Shown piece after piece: positions 8,366 through 16,709 of a DNA stretch of 45,034 nt. A model generated the notes under the pieces. The model did no database searches, had not been told where the DNA came from, and saw only the letters and a list, made by a program, of their open reading frames with translations. Made by a program: the position numbers and the translations under genes. Every line of letters begins with the position of its first letter. Positions within the stretch are counted from its first letter, which is position 1. The DNA is from a virus, in the IMG/VR virus record IMGVR_UViG_3300007871_000045, positions 1-45,034 of that record; one strand, 5' to 3'.

Positions 8366-9292
8366 ATGCACAATAGAGCTAATGTGCGACAAATGATCGC
8401 CCGCCGGTTGGGACGATTTGACGTGATCTCAGCTTCAGGTGGCAGCACAACGACTGCCATCTCGACAACCAGATTGTTCCAACCAGACGACTATTGGAAT
8501 GGCTCCCTCCTATACGTCCAAAGCGCCAACAGTGCAGCACCAGAGGGAGAAGAACGAATCGTCACCGACTATGACCAAGCCACCCAAACCCTAACGGTGG
8601 GCCTGGCCTTCACCGCCGCCATCGCCAACGGAGACATTCTGGAAATACACGCGGGGCACACCAGCGTCGTCGAGCTACAGAACTTGATCAGCGATGCAGT
8701 AAAGCAAGCAGGGCAATACTGGTACAAGGAAACATGGGACACAACCACTGTAGATTGGACTGCCGGAACGTACTCATATAGCCTGCCAGCGGAGGTGCGG
8801 CGACTGAGAGAAGTCTACACCAGGCCATCCTCCAGTCATCGCTGGAGGCCGTTCCCCAACTGGGAAGTCAAAGGCCAGACGGGAGCGTACTACCTCATCG
8901 TGTCGAGCGATGGCGGGATAGGTGACATCGCTCTGCACTACGAAGCTGCACTGTCGTGGGACCCAGCCACCGTAACCGACGCTTCAGTCCTAAACATCGC
9001 AAGTGGTTCAGGCACAAATCAGTATGACAGATCGGCAGTCAGCTTCATAGTCGAATTAACATTGGAGAAACTCTACCTCAAATTGGCGAACGAGGGAGAC
9101 GACGCGCACCGCAACTTCTACTGGAACATGGCCCGGCTGGCCAGGGACGAACGATTGAGAATAGCTAGAGACGAGGCCATGCCACCGTTGCCTGGGCAAG
9201 TTCAACGCCTCGGCTGGCAAGAGCACGACCACAACATGCGCGACCGCGCCTACAGCCAACTTGCAGGTGGCGGCACGAAGTCAGGAACATAA
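8366..9292 (+). CDS. Adaptor-like head-to-tail connector protein (candidate)
   Basis: 308 residues. An N-terminal helix (NVRQMIARRLGRF) is followed by a beta-rich module (residues 20-95, RIVTDYDQATQTLTV), a helical segment (VELQNLISDAVKQAG) and a C-terminal helical bundle with many charged residues. This layout matches podoviral adaptor proteins that connect portal and nozzle. It is encoded directly before the nozzle-like protein, overlapping it by a single base (TAATG), and has a clear GGAGG ribosome site. The assignment rests mainly on order and fold-like pattern. Confidence 0.55.
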   Translation: MHNRANVRQMIARRLGRFDVISASGGSTTTAISTTRLFQPDDYWNGSLLYVQSANSAAPEGEERIVTDYDQATQTLTVGLAFTAAIANGDILEIHAGHTSVVELQNLISDAVKQAGQYWYKETWDTTTVDWTAGTYSYSLPAEVRRLREVYTRPSSSHRWRPFPNWEVKGQTGAYYLIVSSDGGIGDIALHYEAALSWDPATVTDASVLNIASGSGTNQYDRSAVSFIVELTLEKLYLKLANEGDDAHRNFYWNMARLARDERLRIARDEAMPPLPGQVQRLGWQEHDHNMRDRAYSQLAGGGTKSGT

Positions 9293-11361
9293 TGGCGAGA
9301 AGCCTAGTCTACGACATAACCCTAGATGGGGAAGGACTAATACTGATCGGCAACGGCCTCGACGTTCAGAGAGTGCAGGCCAACCCCTACGCCGTGAAGT
9401 CGTCAACTGGCTACAGAAGCTACGCCGACTTGGACGAGTGGGCCGTGTGGCAGATAGATACCATGCACCGCGGCATAGGAAGCGAACTGTATGGCGATCC
9501 AGAGGAGTATTGGTATGGCGTAAACATTGACACTCGCTTCAAGAACAAAGTGTTCATCGGCCCACACGGGCAGGGCACCGCCGTCCCCTCCGATAAGACG
9601 GGAGACGTACACTACGGCAAGTTTGGCGACAAGTTGTTCATGAGCATAGACAAAGAAGTCTACGAGTTAGTCAGTGGCACATGGACATTGAGGGAGACAA
9701 CAACAGCCACCGTGACCAGCATGTGTGAGTTCAACGGCTACTTCTATGTCGCCCAGAACACCTCCAATACCATGCGCAAGACTGCCAACGGAACAGCATG
9801 GACAGACGTAGGTGGCACGCCAGCCGCCTACAGACTCTATGTGCATGGCGGGTTTCTCTACAGGTCTGTCAACCAAGCCTTATACTACTCTAACGATCCC
9901 GATGATCCCTCTCCAACCTGGTCATCCATAATGTACGTTGGTGATAGCCAATATGTCATCCAATCCATGATCACTTTTCAAAATGCACTTATCGTCTTTA
10001 AGAACGATGGCGCATGGAAAATCCCTGGCAACCCTGGAGAGATCGATACCGCCTATGAGATCGGAGAACTCAAATGGCGCAACTCGATTGACAATAGAAA
10101 TGGCGTCAAGTGCTGCGTCTGGTCGGATGGCTTCCTGTACGTCACATGGGGGAAGGGCGGCCTGCTGAGATGGACGGGATACACTATTTCTTCTATGGGT
10201 CCAGACACACTCACAGCAGGCAATGTCCCTGGAAGAATTTGGGACTTGATGCCCACCGCCAATTTCCTCTACGCCTTGGTAGGCCAGACTGACCAGCAAT
10301 ACTGCTGGATTCTCGCCTGGAATGGCTCTGGATGGCACACCATAGCGCACAGCGGGACAGAAGGGCGGGGGGCAATATATTTCGATCCAGGGTCAGGCAT
10401 AGGTGGTCAGCTACACTATTGCAGTTATCATGCCACTGATACAGAAAACAAAACGTACTACTTCTATCTACCAAGCGAGATTGGTGACCCAACGACTGGA
10501 AAAGATGCCAGCTACCAGTGGAAAAACGCTGGCGAGCTTCAGGCCTACCTCTACACCCCTGAGTTCACAGCTAACCTACACGACGCGCAGAAAGAGTGGA
10601 GATCGCTTACCATCTGGGCGGAAAATGCAAGCATATCTGGAACGGGCACCCAAACAATCCGCTTCGACTACCGAATTGACACCAACCATAACTGGATAGA
10701 GCTATTCGATCAAACCATTGAGGCCAACGCCCAGGCCCAGAAATCATACACTCATAACTTTCCCGCCAGCGACTTCACCGACAAAGTGCTAACCTCAGTA
10801 TCAACACGCACTGTAACACTCGCCAGCGGTAGCAGTACCAGTGACATGACTGCTGGCGATTGGGTATACTTTGTTGACGTGAACGAGTATCGCATGGTGG
10901 CCAGCGTTACCGACACTACTCACTTTGAGCTACAGTGTCCCCTCGACGGTGCGCCAGCGACCGGCTCTACCATCCGGCCAGGGATACCTTGGGGTCGGTA
11001 CATTCAATTCCGCATCTCAATGACCAGCACCGTTGTCACCAGAACGCCAGTTCTGAAAGCGTGGGCGTTGAAGTACCTGGTCAACGTGGCCGACTACGAT
11101 CTGTGGCAAGCCACTGTGTTGGTCGCCAGCCCACGCGCATTGCGGAACGGCTACACAGACAGAACGCCCATCAGCTCGCAGTTGGCACGGCTCAACGAGA
11201 TTCGCAAGAAGGGCCGTGTGGCATTTGTTGACGAGGTGGGTAACAGCCACACAGTCAAAGTGAGTAACTACAGCCTCCGCCCAGTGCGGCAAAAGACCAC
11301 CGATGACGCCACCAAACCCAGTACAGTCTACTGGGCAAAGCTAACACTTCTGGAGGTCTAA
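9292..11361 (+). CDS. Beta-propeller-like tail nozzle/hub protein (candidate)
   Basis: 689 residues. Residues 85-400 show repeated blade-like units (GKFGDKLFMSIDKEVYEL, MCEFNGYFYVAQN, VHGGFLYRSVNQALYY, WSDGFLYVTWGKGGLL, PTANFLYALVGQ), each a short strand pair with aromatic residues, as in a beta-propeller. The C-terminal 250 residues are beta-sandwich-like. Short-tailed phages carry such a propeller in the nozzle that extends the adaptor ring, and the gene follows the adaptor-like gene. It could instead be a baseplate or fibre hub. No tape-measure gene exists in the window, which favours the short-tail reading. Confidence 0.6.
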   Translation: MARSLVYDITLDGEGLILIGNGLDVQRVQANPYAVKSSTGYRSYADLDEWAVWQIDTMHRGIGSELYGDPEEYWYGVNIDTRFKNKVFIGPHGQGTAVPSDKTGDVHYGKFGDKLFMSIDKEVYELVSGTWTLRETTTATVTSMCEFNGYFYVAQNTSNTMRKTANGTAWTDVGGTPAAYRLYVHGGFLYRSVNQALYYSNDPDDPSPTWSSIMYVGDSQYVIQSMITFQNALIVFKNDGAWKIPGNPGEIDTAYEIGELKWRNSIDNRNGVKCCVWSDGFLYVTWGKGGLLRWTGYTISSMGPDTLTAGNVPGRIWDLMPTANFLYALVGQTDQQYCWILAWNGSGWHTIAHSGTEGRGAIYFDPGSGIGGQLHYCSYHATDTENKTYYFYLPSEIGDPTTGKDASYQWKNAGELQAYLYTPEFTANLHDAQKEWRSLTIWAENASISGTGTQTIRFDYRIDTNHNWIELFDQTIEANAQAQKSYTHNFPASDFTDKVLTSVSTRTVTLASGSSTSDMTAGDWVYFVDVNEYRMVASVTDTTHFELQCPLDGAPATGSTIRPGIPWGRYIQFRISMTSTVVTRTPVLKAWALKYLVNVADYDLWQATVLVASPRALRNGYTDRTPISSQLARLNEIRKKGRVAFVDEVGNSHTVKVSNYSLRPVRQKTTDDATKPSTVYWAKLTLLEV

Positions 11362-11363
11362 CC

Positions 11364-11396
11364 ATGCCGGTCAGGAAGAAAGCAGAGAAAAGATGA
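11364..11396 (+). other. Ten-codon remnant or leader ORF before the homing endonuclease
   Basis: A strong GGAGG site and ATG open a ten-residue frame, MPVRKKAEKR, whose stop overlaps the homing endonuclease start (ATGA). Its first four residues are the same as those of the intact 45-residue protein that begins at 11973, behind the endonuclease. I read it as the original start of that small gene, separated from its body by the endonuclease insertion and now serving to couple translation into the endonuclease. Confidence 0.5.
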
Positions 11397-11998
11397 CATT
11401 AGCCCGTGAAGATGCATCTTGGAAAGAACACATTATCGGTAGTCCATTCAAACTAAAAGGCTTCGGGCGCAAATATGTAAAGATACGTTGCGAAGGATGC
11501 AATAAAATCATTGAGACGCGGCTGGATCACGTCAAGAAGCGCATTTGGGAAAATACACCATTGTACTGTGGGACTTGTGCTCGAAGGCGTACCTACGTTG
11601 AAAGAACAATCAATGCCAACCTAGAGGATTGGCAATGGGCTTACCTAGCTGGCTTTCTAGATGGCGAAGGATGCGTCTGTTGGTCTGGCAACAGCAGCAC
11701 TCCACAACTAAGCATCGCACAGTGTGACAAAACTCCACTAGATAAATTCTCTAGTTGGCTTGGTACAGGAGAAATGTCACTGGATGAGAGAAGTAAGCAG
11801 AACGAAAATTGGACTGATTGCTGGCATTGGCGGATGACAAACTGCATAGACATCCTCTGGCTATTGTGCCAAGTTCACAAATACTTACTCGTCAAAAAGG
11901 ATTGGCTAACCCAGGTTGTGGAGTACCTAGATCAAAGAGTTGATCTGAACGGATCCGAGGATTTACTAGAACATGCCCGTTCGCTATTGTCCAAGTAA
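11393..11998 (+). CDS. LAGLIDADG homing endonuclease
   Basis: 201 residues. LAGFLDGEGCV near residue 84 is the LAGLIDADG helix motif with its catalytic acidic residue; a second, less obvious copy may lie in the C-terminal half (WLLCQVHKYLLVKKDWL). The N-terminus carries two CxxC pairs (RCEGCNK and YCGTCARR), a zinc finger that may help bind DNA. The reading frame is more AT-rich than its neighbours. It starts with an ATGA overlap from a ten-codon remnant and its 3' end overlaps the small gene at 11973 by 26 bases. It probably cuts endonuclease-free relatives at this site and spreads by repair. I see no convincing intron around it. Confidence 0.87.
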   Translation: MTLAREDASWKEHIIGSPFKLKGFGRKYVKIRCEGCNKIIETRLDHVKKRIWENTPLYCGTCARRRTYVERTINANLEDWQWAYLAGFLDGEGCVCWSGNSSTPQLSIAQCDKTPLDKFSSWLGTGEMSLDERSKQNENWTDCWHWRMTNCIDILWLLCQVHKYLLVKKDWLTQVVEYLDQRVDLNGSEDLLEHARSLLSK

Positions 11999-12110
11999 CA
12001 AAAAATACCGCATCGGCAGCGGGCCGTGCATGTACAGAACGCACAAGGCCGCGCAACGAGCATACGAAGCCTACCTCGCCAAGAAGCGCAAGAAAAAGAA
12101 GGGCAAATGA
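11973..12110 (+). CDS. Small basic protein split from its leader by the homing endonuclease
   Basis: 45 residues, MPVRYCPSNKKYRIGSG at the start and a lysine-rich end (AKKRKKKKGK). Proteins of this plan, with a GSG turn and a THKAAQRAYEAYLAK helix, are common small phage proteins of unknown function. The gene overlaps the endonuclease by 26 bases and the next gene by ATGA. The nearest ribosome-site-like GAGG is about 13 bases upstream, inside the endonuclease, so expression now probably depends on translation of the endonuclease. Confidence 0.7.
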   Translation: MPVRYCPSNKKYRIGSGPCMYRTHKAAQRAYEAYLAKKRKKKKGK

Positions 12111-12664
12111 GACGCCGCAGCATCACGACAGACATCACTCGCCCGCCACGCGAGCGGCCAGTGACAACCGGCCTACCACGGATGGGCGGGATACCCGACT
12201 TTCCCAAGACCCCCCGTGGGGTGTACGCTGGCGACCGCGCCGTCGACTGGCGTGAGAGGCAAGCATGGCCCAAGGGCACTCGCTTCATGGAAAAACTTGC
12301 CAGCCTGCCAGAGCGACGGGTGATCTGGTGGCTACTGTACCAAGCCGAACCCAAGCTGGAGCCCTACCGTGACTTCGAGTTTCAGCCGGAGTTCCTCGGC
12401 GGGCGCGTCGTCCACGGGGGCTTGGTCAGCGACTTCGCCATCTACAACATCATCCCAGGACAGATCGTGCTCTGGGAGGTCGAAGGCGCGACATGGCACG
12501 CCGCCGGCTGGCGGCTGTTGCGCGACGAGGCTCGCAGGGTCAAATTGATGGCGTTTCCAGAGGTATTCACCGTCTTGAGATTGAAAGAGATCGACATCAA
12601 CCGCAGCGACGAAGACCGCAACCAGGTTTGTGAAGATGCCATGCGGCTCATCGAAAGAGGCTGA
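12107..12664 (+). CDS. VSR/DUF559-like PD-(D/E)XK nuclease (candidate)
   Basis: 185 residues. The order of motifs fits small restriction-like nucleases of the VSR type: an ER motif at a helix (LPERRVIWWLL), then EFQPEFLGGRVVHGGLVSDF with the active-site Asp, VLWEVEGATWH with acidic and His residues, and a closing basic helix before a beta strand (EARRVKLMAF, then VLRLKEIDI). Such phage proteins are thought to process DNA ends or branches, but their role is not settled. The start was placed at the ATGA overlap rather than at an upstream in-frame ATG (12026) lying inside the preceding gene. Confidence 0.58.
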   Translation: MRRRSITTDITRPPRERPVTTGLPRMGGIPDFPKTPRGVYAGDRAVDWRERQAWPKGTRFMEKLASLPERRVIWWLLYQAEPKLEPYRDFEFQPEFLGGRVVHGGLVSDFAIYNIIPGQIVLWEVEGATWHAAGWRLLRDEARRVKLMAFPEVFTVLRLKEIDINRSDEDRNQVCEDAMRLIERG

Positions 12665-12668
12665 CCAA

Positions 12669-14432
12669 ATGGGATCAATAGATTGGCCCTGGATAAAAGG
12701 CAAGGTCGAGGAGATCGAAGCCTGGCTCACCAGCTTGCAGTCTTGGGGCAACTTCGACCGTATCACCGTCAAGCGGCTTGACCTCACCACGGGTGGAACA
12801 GTAACAATTGACCACGGCGGGCTTCTAGGTCTGACCGACGATGATCACACCATCTACCTCTTGGCCAATGGCACACGCAACCTGACGGGCAACCTGACCG
12901 TAAGCGCGGGTGTGACAATAGATGGCGTGGACATCTCAGTACACGCAGCCAACGCCGATGCCCACCACGCGGGGTTTATCGGCCTAGAGGACAACGCGGC
13001 GACAGCTATCGTGCCGGCGGCGGATGACAGGATTCAGCTTACCGACGATGGAGTAATCAACGCCGACGCCTCTGGCAACACGATTGCTCTTAGCATCGCT
13101 CAGGGGCAAATAGACCACGGCTCGATTGGTGGGCTGGACGGCGATGATCACAGCGCAGTGTACCCCAACTTTGGAGACACGGAGACCATATCCGGCGCGT
13201 GGACGTTCTCAAATGCCATCAAAGCAGACAGAGCAGACGACGCCCGTATCCTAGAGATATATGAGGGTGCAACCCAAAAGTGGGACATCTACAGAGACCC
13301 ATATGATCGCCTCGTCTTCTGGGATGCAGTGAACGAAGAAAACAAGTTTCACTTCGGCCAGAGCAATAACATCCTCCTCATCAACATGGCAGACAACGAT
13401 GTATACTGCCAATTGTCAGGCACGCCAGGCGACATCACTTGGGGCGTCTACAACGACCCTTCCAATCATGGGTTTATAGGGAGCCGCAGTGACATCCCCT
13501 TCGCCATCCGGCAGCACACCTCGCGAAAAGTATGGATTACCTCTACCCAAATGGTCATCAACGAGGACAGCGCCGACTACGACTTCCGCGTGGAGTCCAA
13601 TGGCTCCCAACACGCTCTATTTGTACAGGGGAGCGATGGGTGGATTGGCCTCGGCATAGGAGTTCCCATGGCGAGGCTGCACCTTTATTCCCCTGACGAA
13701 AATACCAATCTTTACTTCACAGTTGGTGACGACCACCACACACCAGCAGTGTGGCTGGCCACCAAATACGACACCGTACCCCAATGGGCAGGGATGGGGA
13801 CAATTGCTGCGGATGGGAGTCTCTGTTTCTCGACTACTGGCAGTTTTTCTACTGCGGGGATAATACTAGAGCGTGACGGTGACGTGCTATTCAACCGGGG
13901 CAACGTCGGCATCAACGATGTCACACCATCCTTCAAACTCGACGTGAACGGCACAGGCCAATTTACTGGCAAGCTGACTCTGGGCGGCGGGACCGATCCA
14001 CCCTACGTCCTCTACGACCGTGAGACCCACAGCTCTATCATCGAGCGCATCAGGAGAGAAGTACCCCCCTCCAAGCTCGGCGGCGCAGTTCTGTTTTTCA
14101 ACAGTCTGACAAAACGACTGGAAGTCTTTGTCCCCCTAGAGGGCAAGTTCTATAACCTGCGCGGCGGACTCATTGAGGCAGTGCATCCCATCACCGAGAC
14201 CTACGAAACGGTTGAAAAGCATTACCTGGACGAGGAGACAGGAGAAGTCAAAAGTTACCCTGTTCCCAAGACCACCACACGACACGTCCTCCGTGAAGGC
14301 TACGAGTTAGAGCCTTGGACGGGCAAATTCATGCACGGTAAGAAAGAAGTGTATCGAGAAGAAGCTACCGAAGTGATCACCACGACGAGAGGAGGTGAGA
14401 AAAAGTGGGCTACGAATCAAAGAACATCGTGA
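12669..14432 (+). CDS. Tail fibre or spike protein
   Basis: 587 residues. The segment GLTDDDHTIYLLANGTRNL and its partner GLDGDDHSAVY are typical of phage tail fibres, as is the GNLTVSAGVTIDGVDIS repeat. Residues 200-450 are short beta segments. The C-terminal 130 residues are more charged (VEKHYLDEETGEV) and might be the receptor-binding end or a chaperone-like tail. The start MGSIDWPW was chosen because it lies 4 bases after the preceding stop; the upstream in-frame ATG overlaps that gene. It would bind the host surface. It lies last in the virion block before the small membrane protein. Confidence 0.8.
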   Translation: MGSIDWPWIKGKVEEIEAWLTSLQSWGNFDRITVKRLDLTTGGTVTIDHGGLLGLTDDDHTIYLLANGTRNLTGNLTVSAGVTIDGVDISVHAANADAHHAGFIGLEDNAATAIVPAADDRIQLTDDGVINADASGNTIALSIAQGQIDHGSIGGLDGDDHSAVYPNFGDTETISGAWTFSNAIKADRADDARILEIYEGATQKWDIYRDPYDRLVFWDAVNEENKFHFGQSNNILLINMADNDVYCQLSGTPGDITWGVYNDPSNHGFIGSRSDIPFAIRQHTSRKVWITSTQMVINEDSADYDFRVESNGSQHALFVQGSDGWIGLGIGVPMARLHLYSPDENTNLYFTVGDDHHTPAVWLATKYDTVPQWAGMGTIAADGSLCFSTTGSFSTAGIILERDGDVLFNRGNVGINDVTPSFKLDVNGTGQFTGKLTLGGGTDPPYVLYDRETHSSIIERIRREVPPSKLGGAVLFFNSLTKRLEVFVPLEGKFYNLRGGLIEAVHPITETYETVEKHYLDEETGEVKSYPVPKTTTRHVLREGYELEPWTGKFMHGKKEVYREEATEVITTTRGGEKKWATNQRTS

Positions 14433-14611
14433 AGAGCAAAACGTTTTGGTTCAACATCCTGGCAGCCTTGGCGACCATCGCCAGCCAGTTTGGGTTTGGT
14501 GACTTCGAGCCAGACAAGGGGGTCGTCGCAGTAGCATTGGGCGTCGTCGCACTTGTCAACATCATTCTGCGCTACCTGACTGACCAGGGCATACACATTT
14601 TGCCCAAGTAG
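14405..14611 (+). CDS. Small two-helix membrane protein, holin-like
   Basis: 68 residues with a GTG start 5 bases after a strong GGAGGTGAG site. Two hydrophobic stretches (WFNILAALATIASQFGF and VVAVALGVVALVNIILRYL) are separated by an acidic turn (GDFEPDKG), the plan of a short class II holin. Basic residues sit at both termini. It overlaps the fibre gene by 28 bases and ends one base before a strong promoter's -35. Position at the end of the late block fits a lysis gene, but no endolysin is next to it, so the role is uncertain. Confidence 0.62.
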   Translation: MGYESKNIVKSKTFWFNILAALATIASQFGFGDFEPDKGVVAVALGVVALVNIILRYLTDQGIHILPK

Positions 14612-14612
14612 C

Positions 14613-14641
14613 TTGACAGACCGCGCTGCCTATGGTAGAAT
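14613..14641 (+). promoter_or_regulatory. Sigma70-type promoter for the 14.6-17.7 kb unit
   Basis: TTGACA, a 17-base spacer and TAGAAT, with TGG before the -10 (extended -10). Predicted transcription start is at about 14648, the exact beginning of a structured RNA. It begins two bases after the stop of the membrane protein, so the downstream replication genes can be transcribed independently of the late block. Confidence 0.85.
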
Positions 14642-14647
14642 GCAGAT

Positions 14648-14775
14648 ACCAGGAACCACAACCGAATAGCCGTGCTAACCAAAGGGTCACTTTCTTGGCC
14701 TGCTTTGCTGTTCCTGGTGCGAACGTCCCCCCCAACGGACTGAAGCAGGCGAGCAGGTCAAGAGAGTGGCCCTTT
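14648..14775 (+). ncRNA. Structured RNA with a long helix and a possible pseudoknot
   Basis: The strand directly after the promoter folds into three helices. A 16-bp helix (14681-14696 with 14760-14775) has only two G-U pairs and no mismatch. It encloses an 8-bp helix (GCCTGCTT 14698-14705 with AAGCAGGC 14743-14750). A 9-bp perfect match (ACCAGGAAC 14648-14656 with GTTCCTGGT 14710-14718) pairs the very 5' end of the transcript with the inner loop, which makes a pseudoknot. No convincing reading frame covers it. It could be a regulatory leader for the leader peptide and helicase operon, or a free small RNA. No known family was recognised. Confidence 0.6.
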
Positions 14776-14807
14776 GACTTGCCTAATAGCAAGAAAGAAG
14801 AGGAACC

Positions 14808-14876
14808 ATGCTATTTAGAATATATGTTTGGCTTTTGACGTTACCCTGCTTCAACTCACACAGGAGGCAACCATGA
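14808..14876 (+). CDS. 22-residue hydrophobic leader peptide
   Basis: MLFRIYVWLLTLPCF followed by NSHRRQP. A good GAGGAA site precedes the ATG and the stop overlaps the next start (ATGA), so it probably couples translation to the next gene. A hydrophobic core with a basic tail could also be a tiny membrane peptide. It lies 32 bases after the structured RNA, which may control its translation. Confidence 0.45.
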   Translation: MLFRIYVWLLTLPCFNSHRRQP

Positions 14877-15073
14877 CTAAGACTGAAGCTAAGACGCATA
14901 GGGAGCGACACGAGTTTCTGCATAGGGCACTCGACGAATTGGTGGCAGACTTCATCCTGCACAATGCCAACAAATCGCCAAGCGACACCACAATCATGGA
15001 ACTGATAACATGGTCTTACAAACAAACACGCGAGTCAGAAGATGAACCACACGCTAGAAAGGAAATCAAGTGA
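14873..15073 (+). CDS. Small helical protein of unknown function
   Basis: 66 residues, MTKTEAKTHRERHEFLHRAL onward, almost entirely helical and charged (His, Glu, Lys rich), ending in a basic tail. No motif is recognised. The ATG has an excellent AGGAGG site and overlaps the leader peptide stop; its own stop overlaps the next start (GTGA). It therefore belongs to one translationally coupled operon with the helicase. Confidence 0.68.
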   Translation: MTKTEAKTHRERHEFLHRALDELVADFILHNANKSPSDTTIMELITWSYKQTRESEDEPHARKEIK

Positions 15074-15453
15074 GACCAGCAAACAGAGTTGAGTTTGGCG
15101 AACATTGGTTTGGCCTGGGATTCAATGGCATAGTGAAACTAAGGGCCGAAGTCCTCCGCGAACGAATGATAGTAATCATCGTAGAGTGGGACAATGGCGA
15201 GACCGAAGAATGGTCGCACTGTGGCGACTTTACCGTTCTTTGGGAAAAGCCCTCCCACGCCGAGCTTACCAGTCTGCCCGATGCGATGGCCCACTACGAC
15301 GCGGGCGTTGCTGCCTTACAGAATTGGGATCTCGAGGAGGCAATCCACGCATTCTCCCAGGCCATCGAGGCGGACCCCGACCTAAGTAAAAGGAGCCCCT
15401 CATGGCAACAACCACAAATACCAAAGTCAAGACCGCCACACCCACCGAAATAG
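15070..15453 (+). CDS. Small protein with a C-terminal TPR-like repeat
   Basis: 127 residues, GTG start overlapping the upstream stop. The N-terminal 60 residues form a beta-rich domain with an acidic strand pair (VEWDNGETEEW). Residues 74-105 (DAMAHYDAGVAALQNWDLEEAIHAF...) fit a tetratricopeptide repeat, a helix pair used for protein binding. The last 22 residues are basic and proline-rich and are encoded within a 52-base overlap with the helicase gene, so they may be a by-product of that overlap. It may bind the helicase or primase; no enzyme motif is seen. Confidence 0.62.
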   Translation: MRPANRVEFGEHWFGLGFNGIVKLRAEVLRERMIVIIVEWDNGETEEWSHCGDFTVLWEKPSHAELTSLPDAMAHYDAGVAALQNWDLEEAIHAFSQAIEADPDLSKRSPSWQQPQIPKSRPPHPPK

Positions 15454-16709
15454 CCCGCATGTACATCTCCCGTCACTGGAACAACGTCATGTTCACCCGT
15501 GACCTGTGGCACCACTACAGCAACGGCGTGTGGAACGAGTGCCCCGACCTCGTTCAAGAGCACCACTTCTGGAACTTGCTGGAAGAGTACGAAAACCGCC
15601 ACCAGTGTCGGCCAGCAATGAATGTCTACCACGCCACGACGCGCAGGTGCAAAGCCAGACTATACGTGCGCGAGGAGCAAGTAGACGCCAGCCATGACTT
15701 GATCAACCTGGCAAACGGCGTCTACAACATGCTGGACGGCAATTTGTACCCGCACAAGGCAGAGTACTACATGACCACCCAGTTGCCCTTCAATTATGAC
15801 CCACAGGCCAAAGCAGAGATGTGGAGCCTGTACATCCTCACCACATTCGTCAAGCCACATTCAACAGAGCATGATCCAGAACTTGCTGCCTTCGTGCAGG
15901 AAGCAATGGGCTACTCGCTCACCACCTCCGTCGAGCACCACGTCGCGTTCTGGTGCTACGGAGAAGGCGCAAACGGTAAAGGGGTCCTCTTCCACGTGCT
16001 GGAAGAACTGGCAGGCAACGCGGCGGTTCCCCTCAATGTAAGCCTACTACGCTATAAGAGGGACACCTACCAACTTGCCGACCTCGCCGGCAAGCGCATC
16101 GCCCTGTGTAGCGAGGCCAGCGCGAGCGATTCCCTGGTGGAAGATGCAATCGTGAAAGCCCTGGTCGGCGGCGATACCCTTCGCGCACGCCAGGCTTATG
16201 GCAAGGGATTCGTCCTTCACCCAGTGGTCAAGCTGTGGTGGGCCATGAACAAGCTGCCAGCCGTGGCCGATACGTCCTATGGCTTCTGGCGACGAACGCG
16301 GGTCATCCCCTTCAACCGGCAGTTCGAGGAACACGAACGCATCCTTGACTTAAAGGAACAACTCTCGCTTGAACTGCCAGGCATCTTCCGGTGGGCGATG
16401 GAGGGCCTGAAGCGATTGAACAAGCGAGGGCACTTTGACATCCCCTCTCAAGTGCGGCTGGCGACCGAAAAGTACAAGAAAGAAAGCAATCCGGTCGCCA
16501 TGTTTGTAGAGAGCGAGTGCATCACAGGGCAGGGAAAGGAAGTCCAGTCCTCGGTAATCTACAGTGGCTACACAGAATGGTGCAAAAGCAATGGCTACAA
16601 GCGCCTCAGCCAGGTTCGTTTCAAAAGCGAGATGGAACGCCTGAAATTCTTCGCCCACCGGAAGGCAGCAGGCGTGTTTTTCGAAGGCGTGGCGATGAAA
16701 TGGCCGTAG
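15402..16709 (+). CDS. D5/P4-type superfamily 3 DNA helicase
   Basis: 435 residues. The Walker A motif GEGANGKGV lies near residue 188; the Walker B/sensor region follows with ALCSEASASD and KLWWAMNKLP, and FWRRTRVIPF is the typical arginine finger region of this family. The N-terminal part (residues 20-170) corresponds to the D5_N region, and the C-terminal part contains a winged-helix-like domain (SSVIYSGYTEWCKSNGYKRL). Family members unwind DNA at the replication fork, usually fused to a primase. Here the primase (PriPol) is a separate gene on the opposite strand at 24254. Start at the ATG with AAAAGGAG upstream. Confidence 0.9.
   Translation: MATTTNTKVKTATPTEIARMYISRHWNNVMFTRDLWHHYSNGVWNECPDLVQEHHFWNLLEEYENRHQCRPAMNVYHATTRRCKARLYVREEQVDASHDLINLANGVYNMLDGNLYPHKAEYYMTTQLPFNYDPQAKAEMWSLYILTTFVKPHSTEHDPELAAFVQEAMGYSLTTSVEHHVAFWCYGEGANGKGVLFHVLEELAGNAAVPLNVSLLRYKRDTYQLADLAGKRIALCSEASASDSLVEDAIVKALVGGDTLRARQAYGKGFVLHPVVKLWWAMNKLPAVADTSYGFWRRTRVIPFNRQFEEHERILDLKEQLSLELPGIFRWAMEGLKRLNKRGHFDIPSQVRLATEKYKKESNPVAMFVESECITGQGKEVQSSVIYSGYTEWCKSNGYKRLSQVRFKSEMERLKFFAHRKAAGVFFEGVAMKWP

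Noticed and set aside
11393-11998. Group I intron around the homing endonuclease
   Set aside because: I could not find conserved P/Q/R/S core elements, and the flanking frames do not join into one protein; a free-standing endonuclease fits better.
14632-14838. 68-residue open frame over the structured RNA
   Set aside because: Its ATG lies inside the promoter -10 region, upstream of the predicted transcript start, and it lacks a ribosome site. The strong RNA pairings explain the stretch better.
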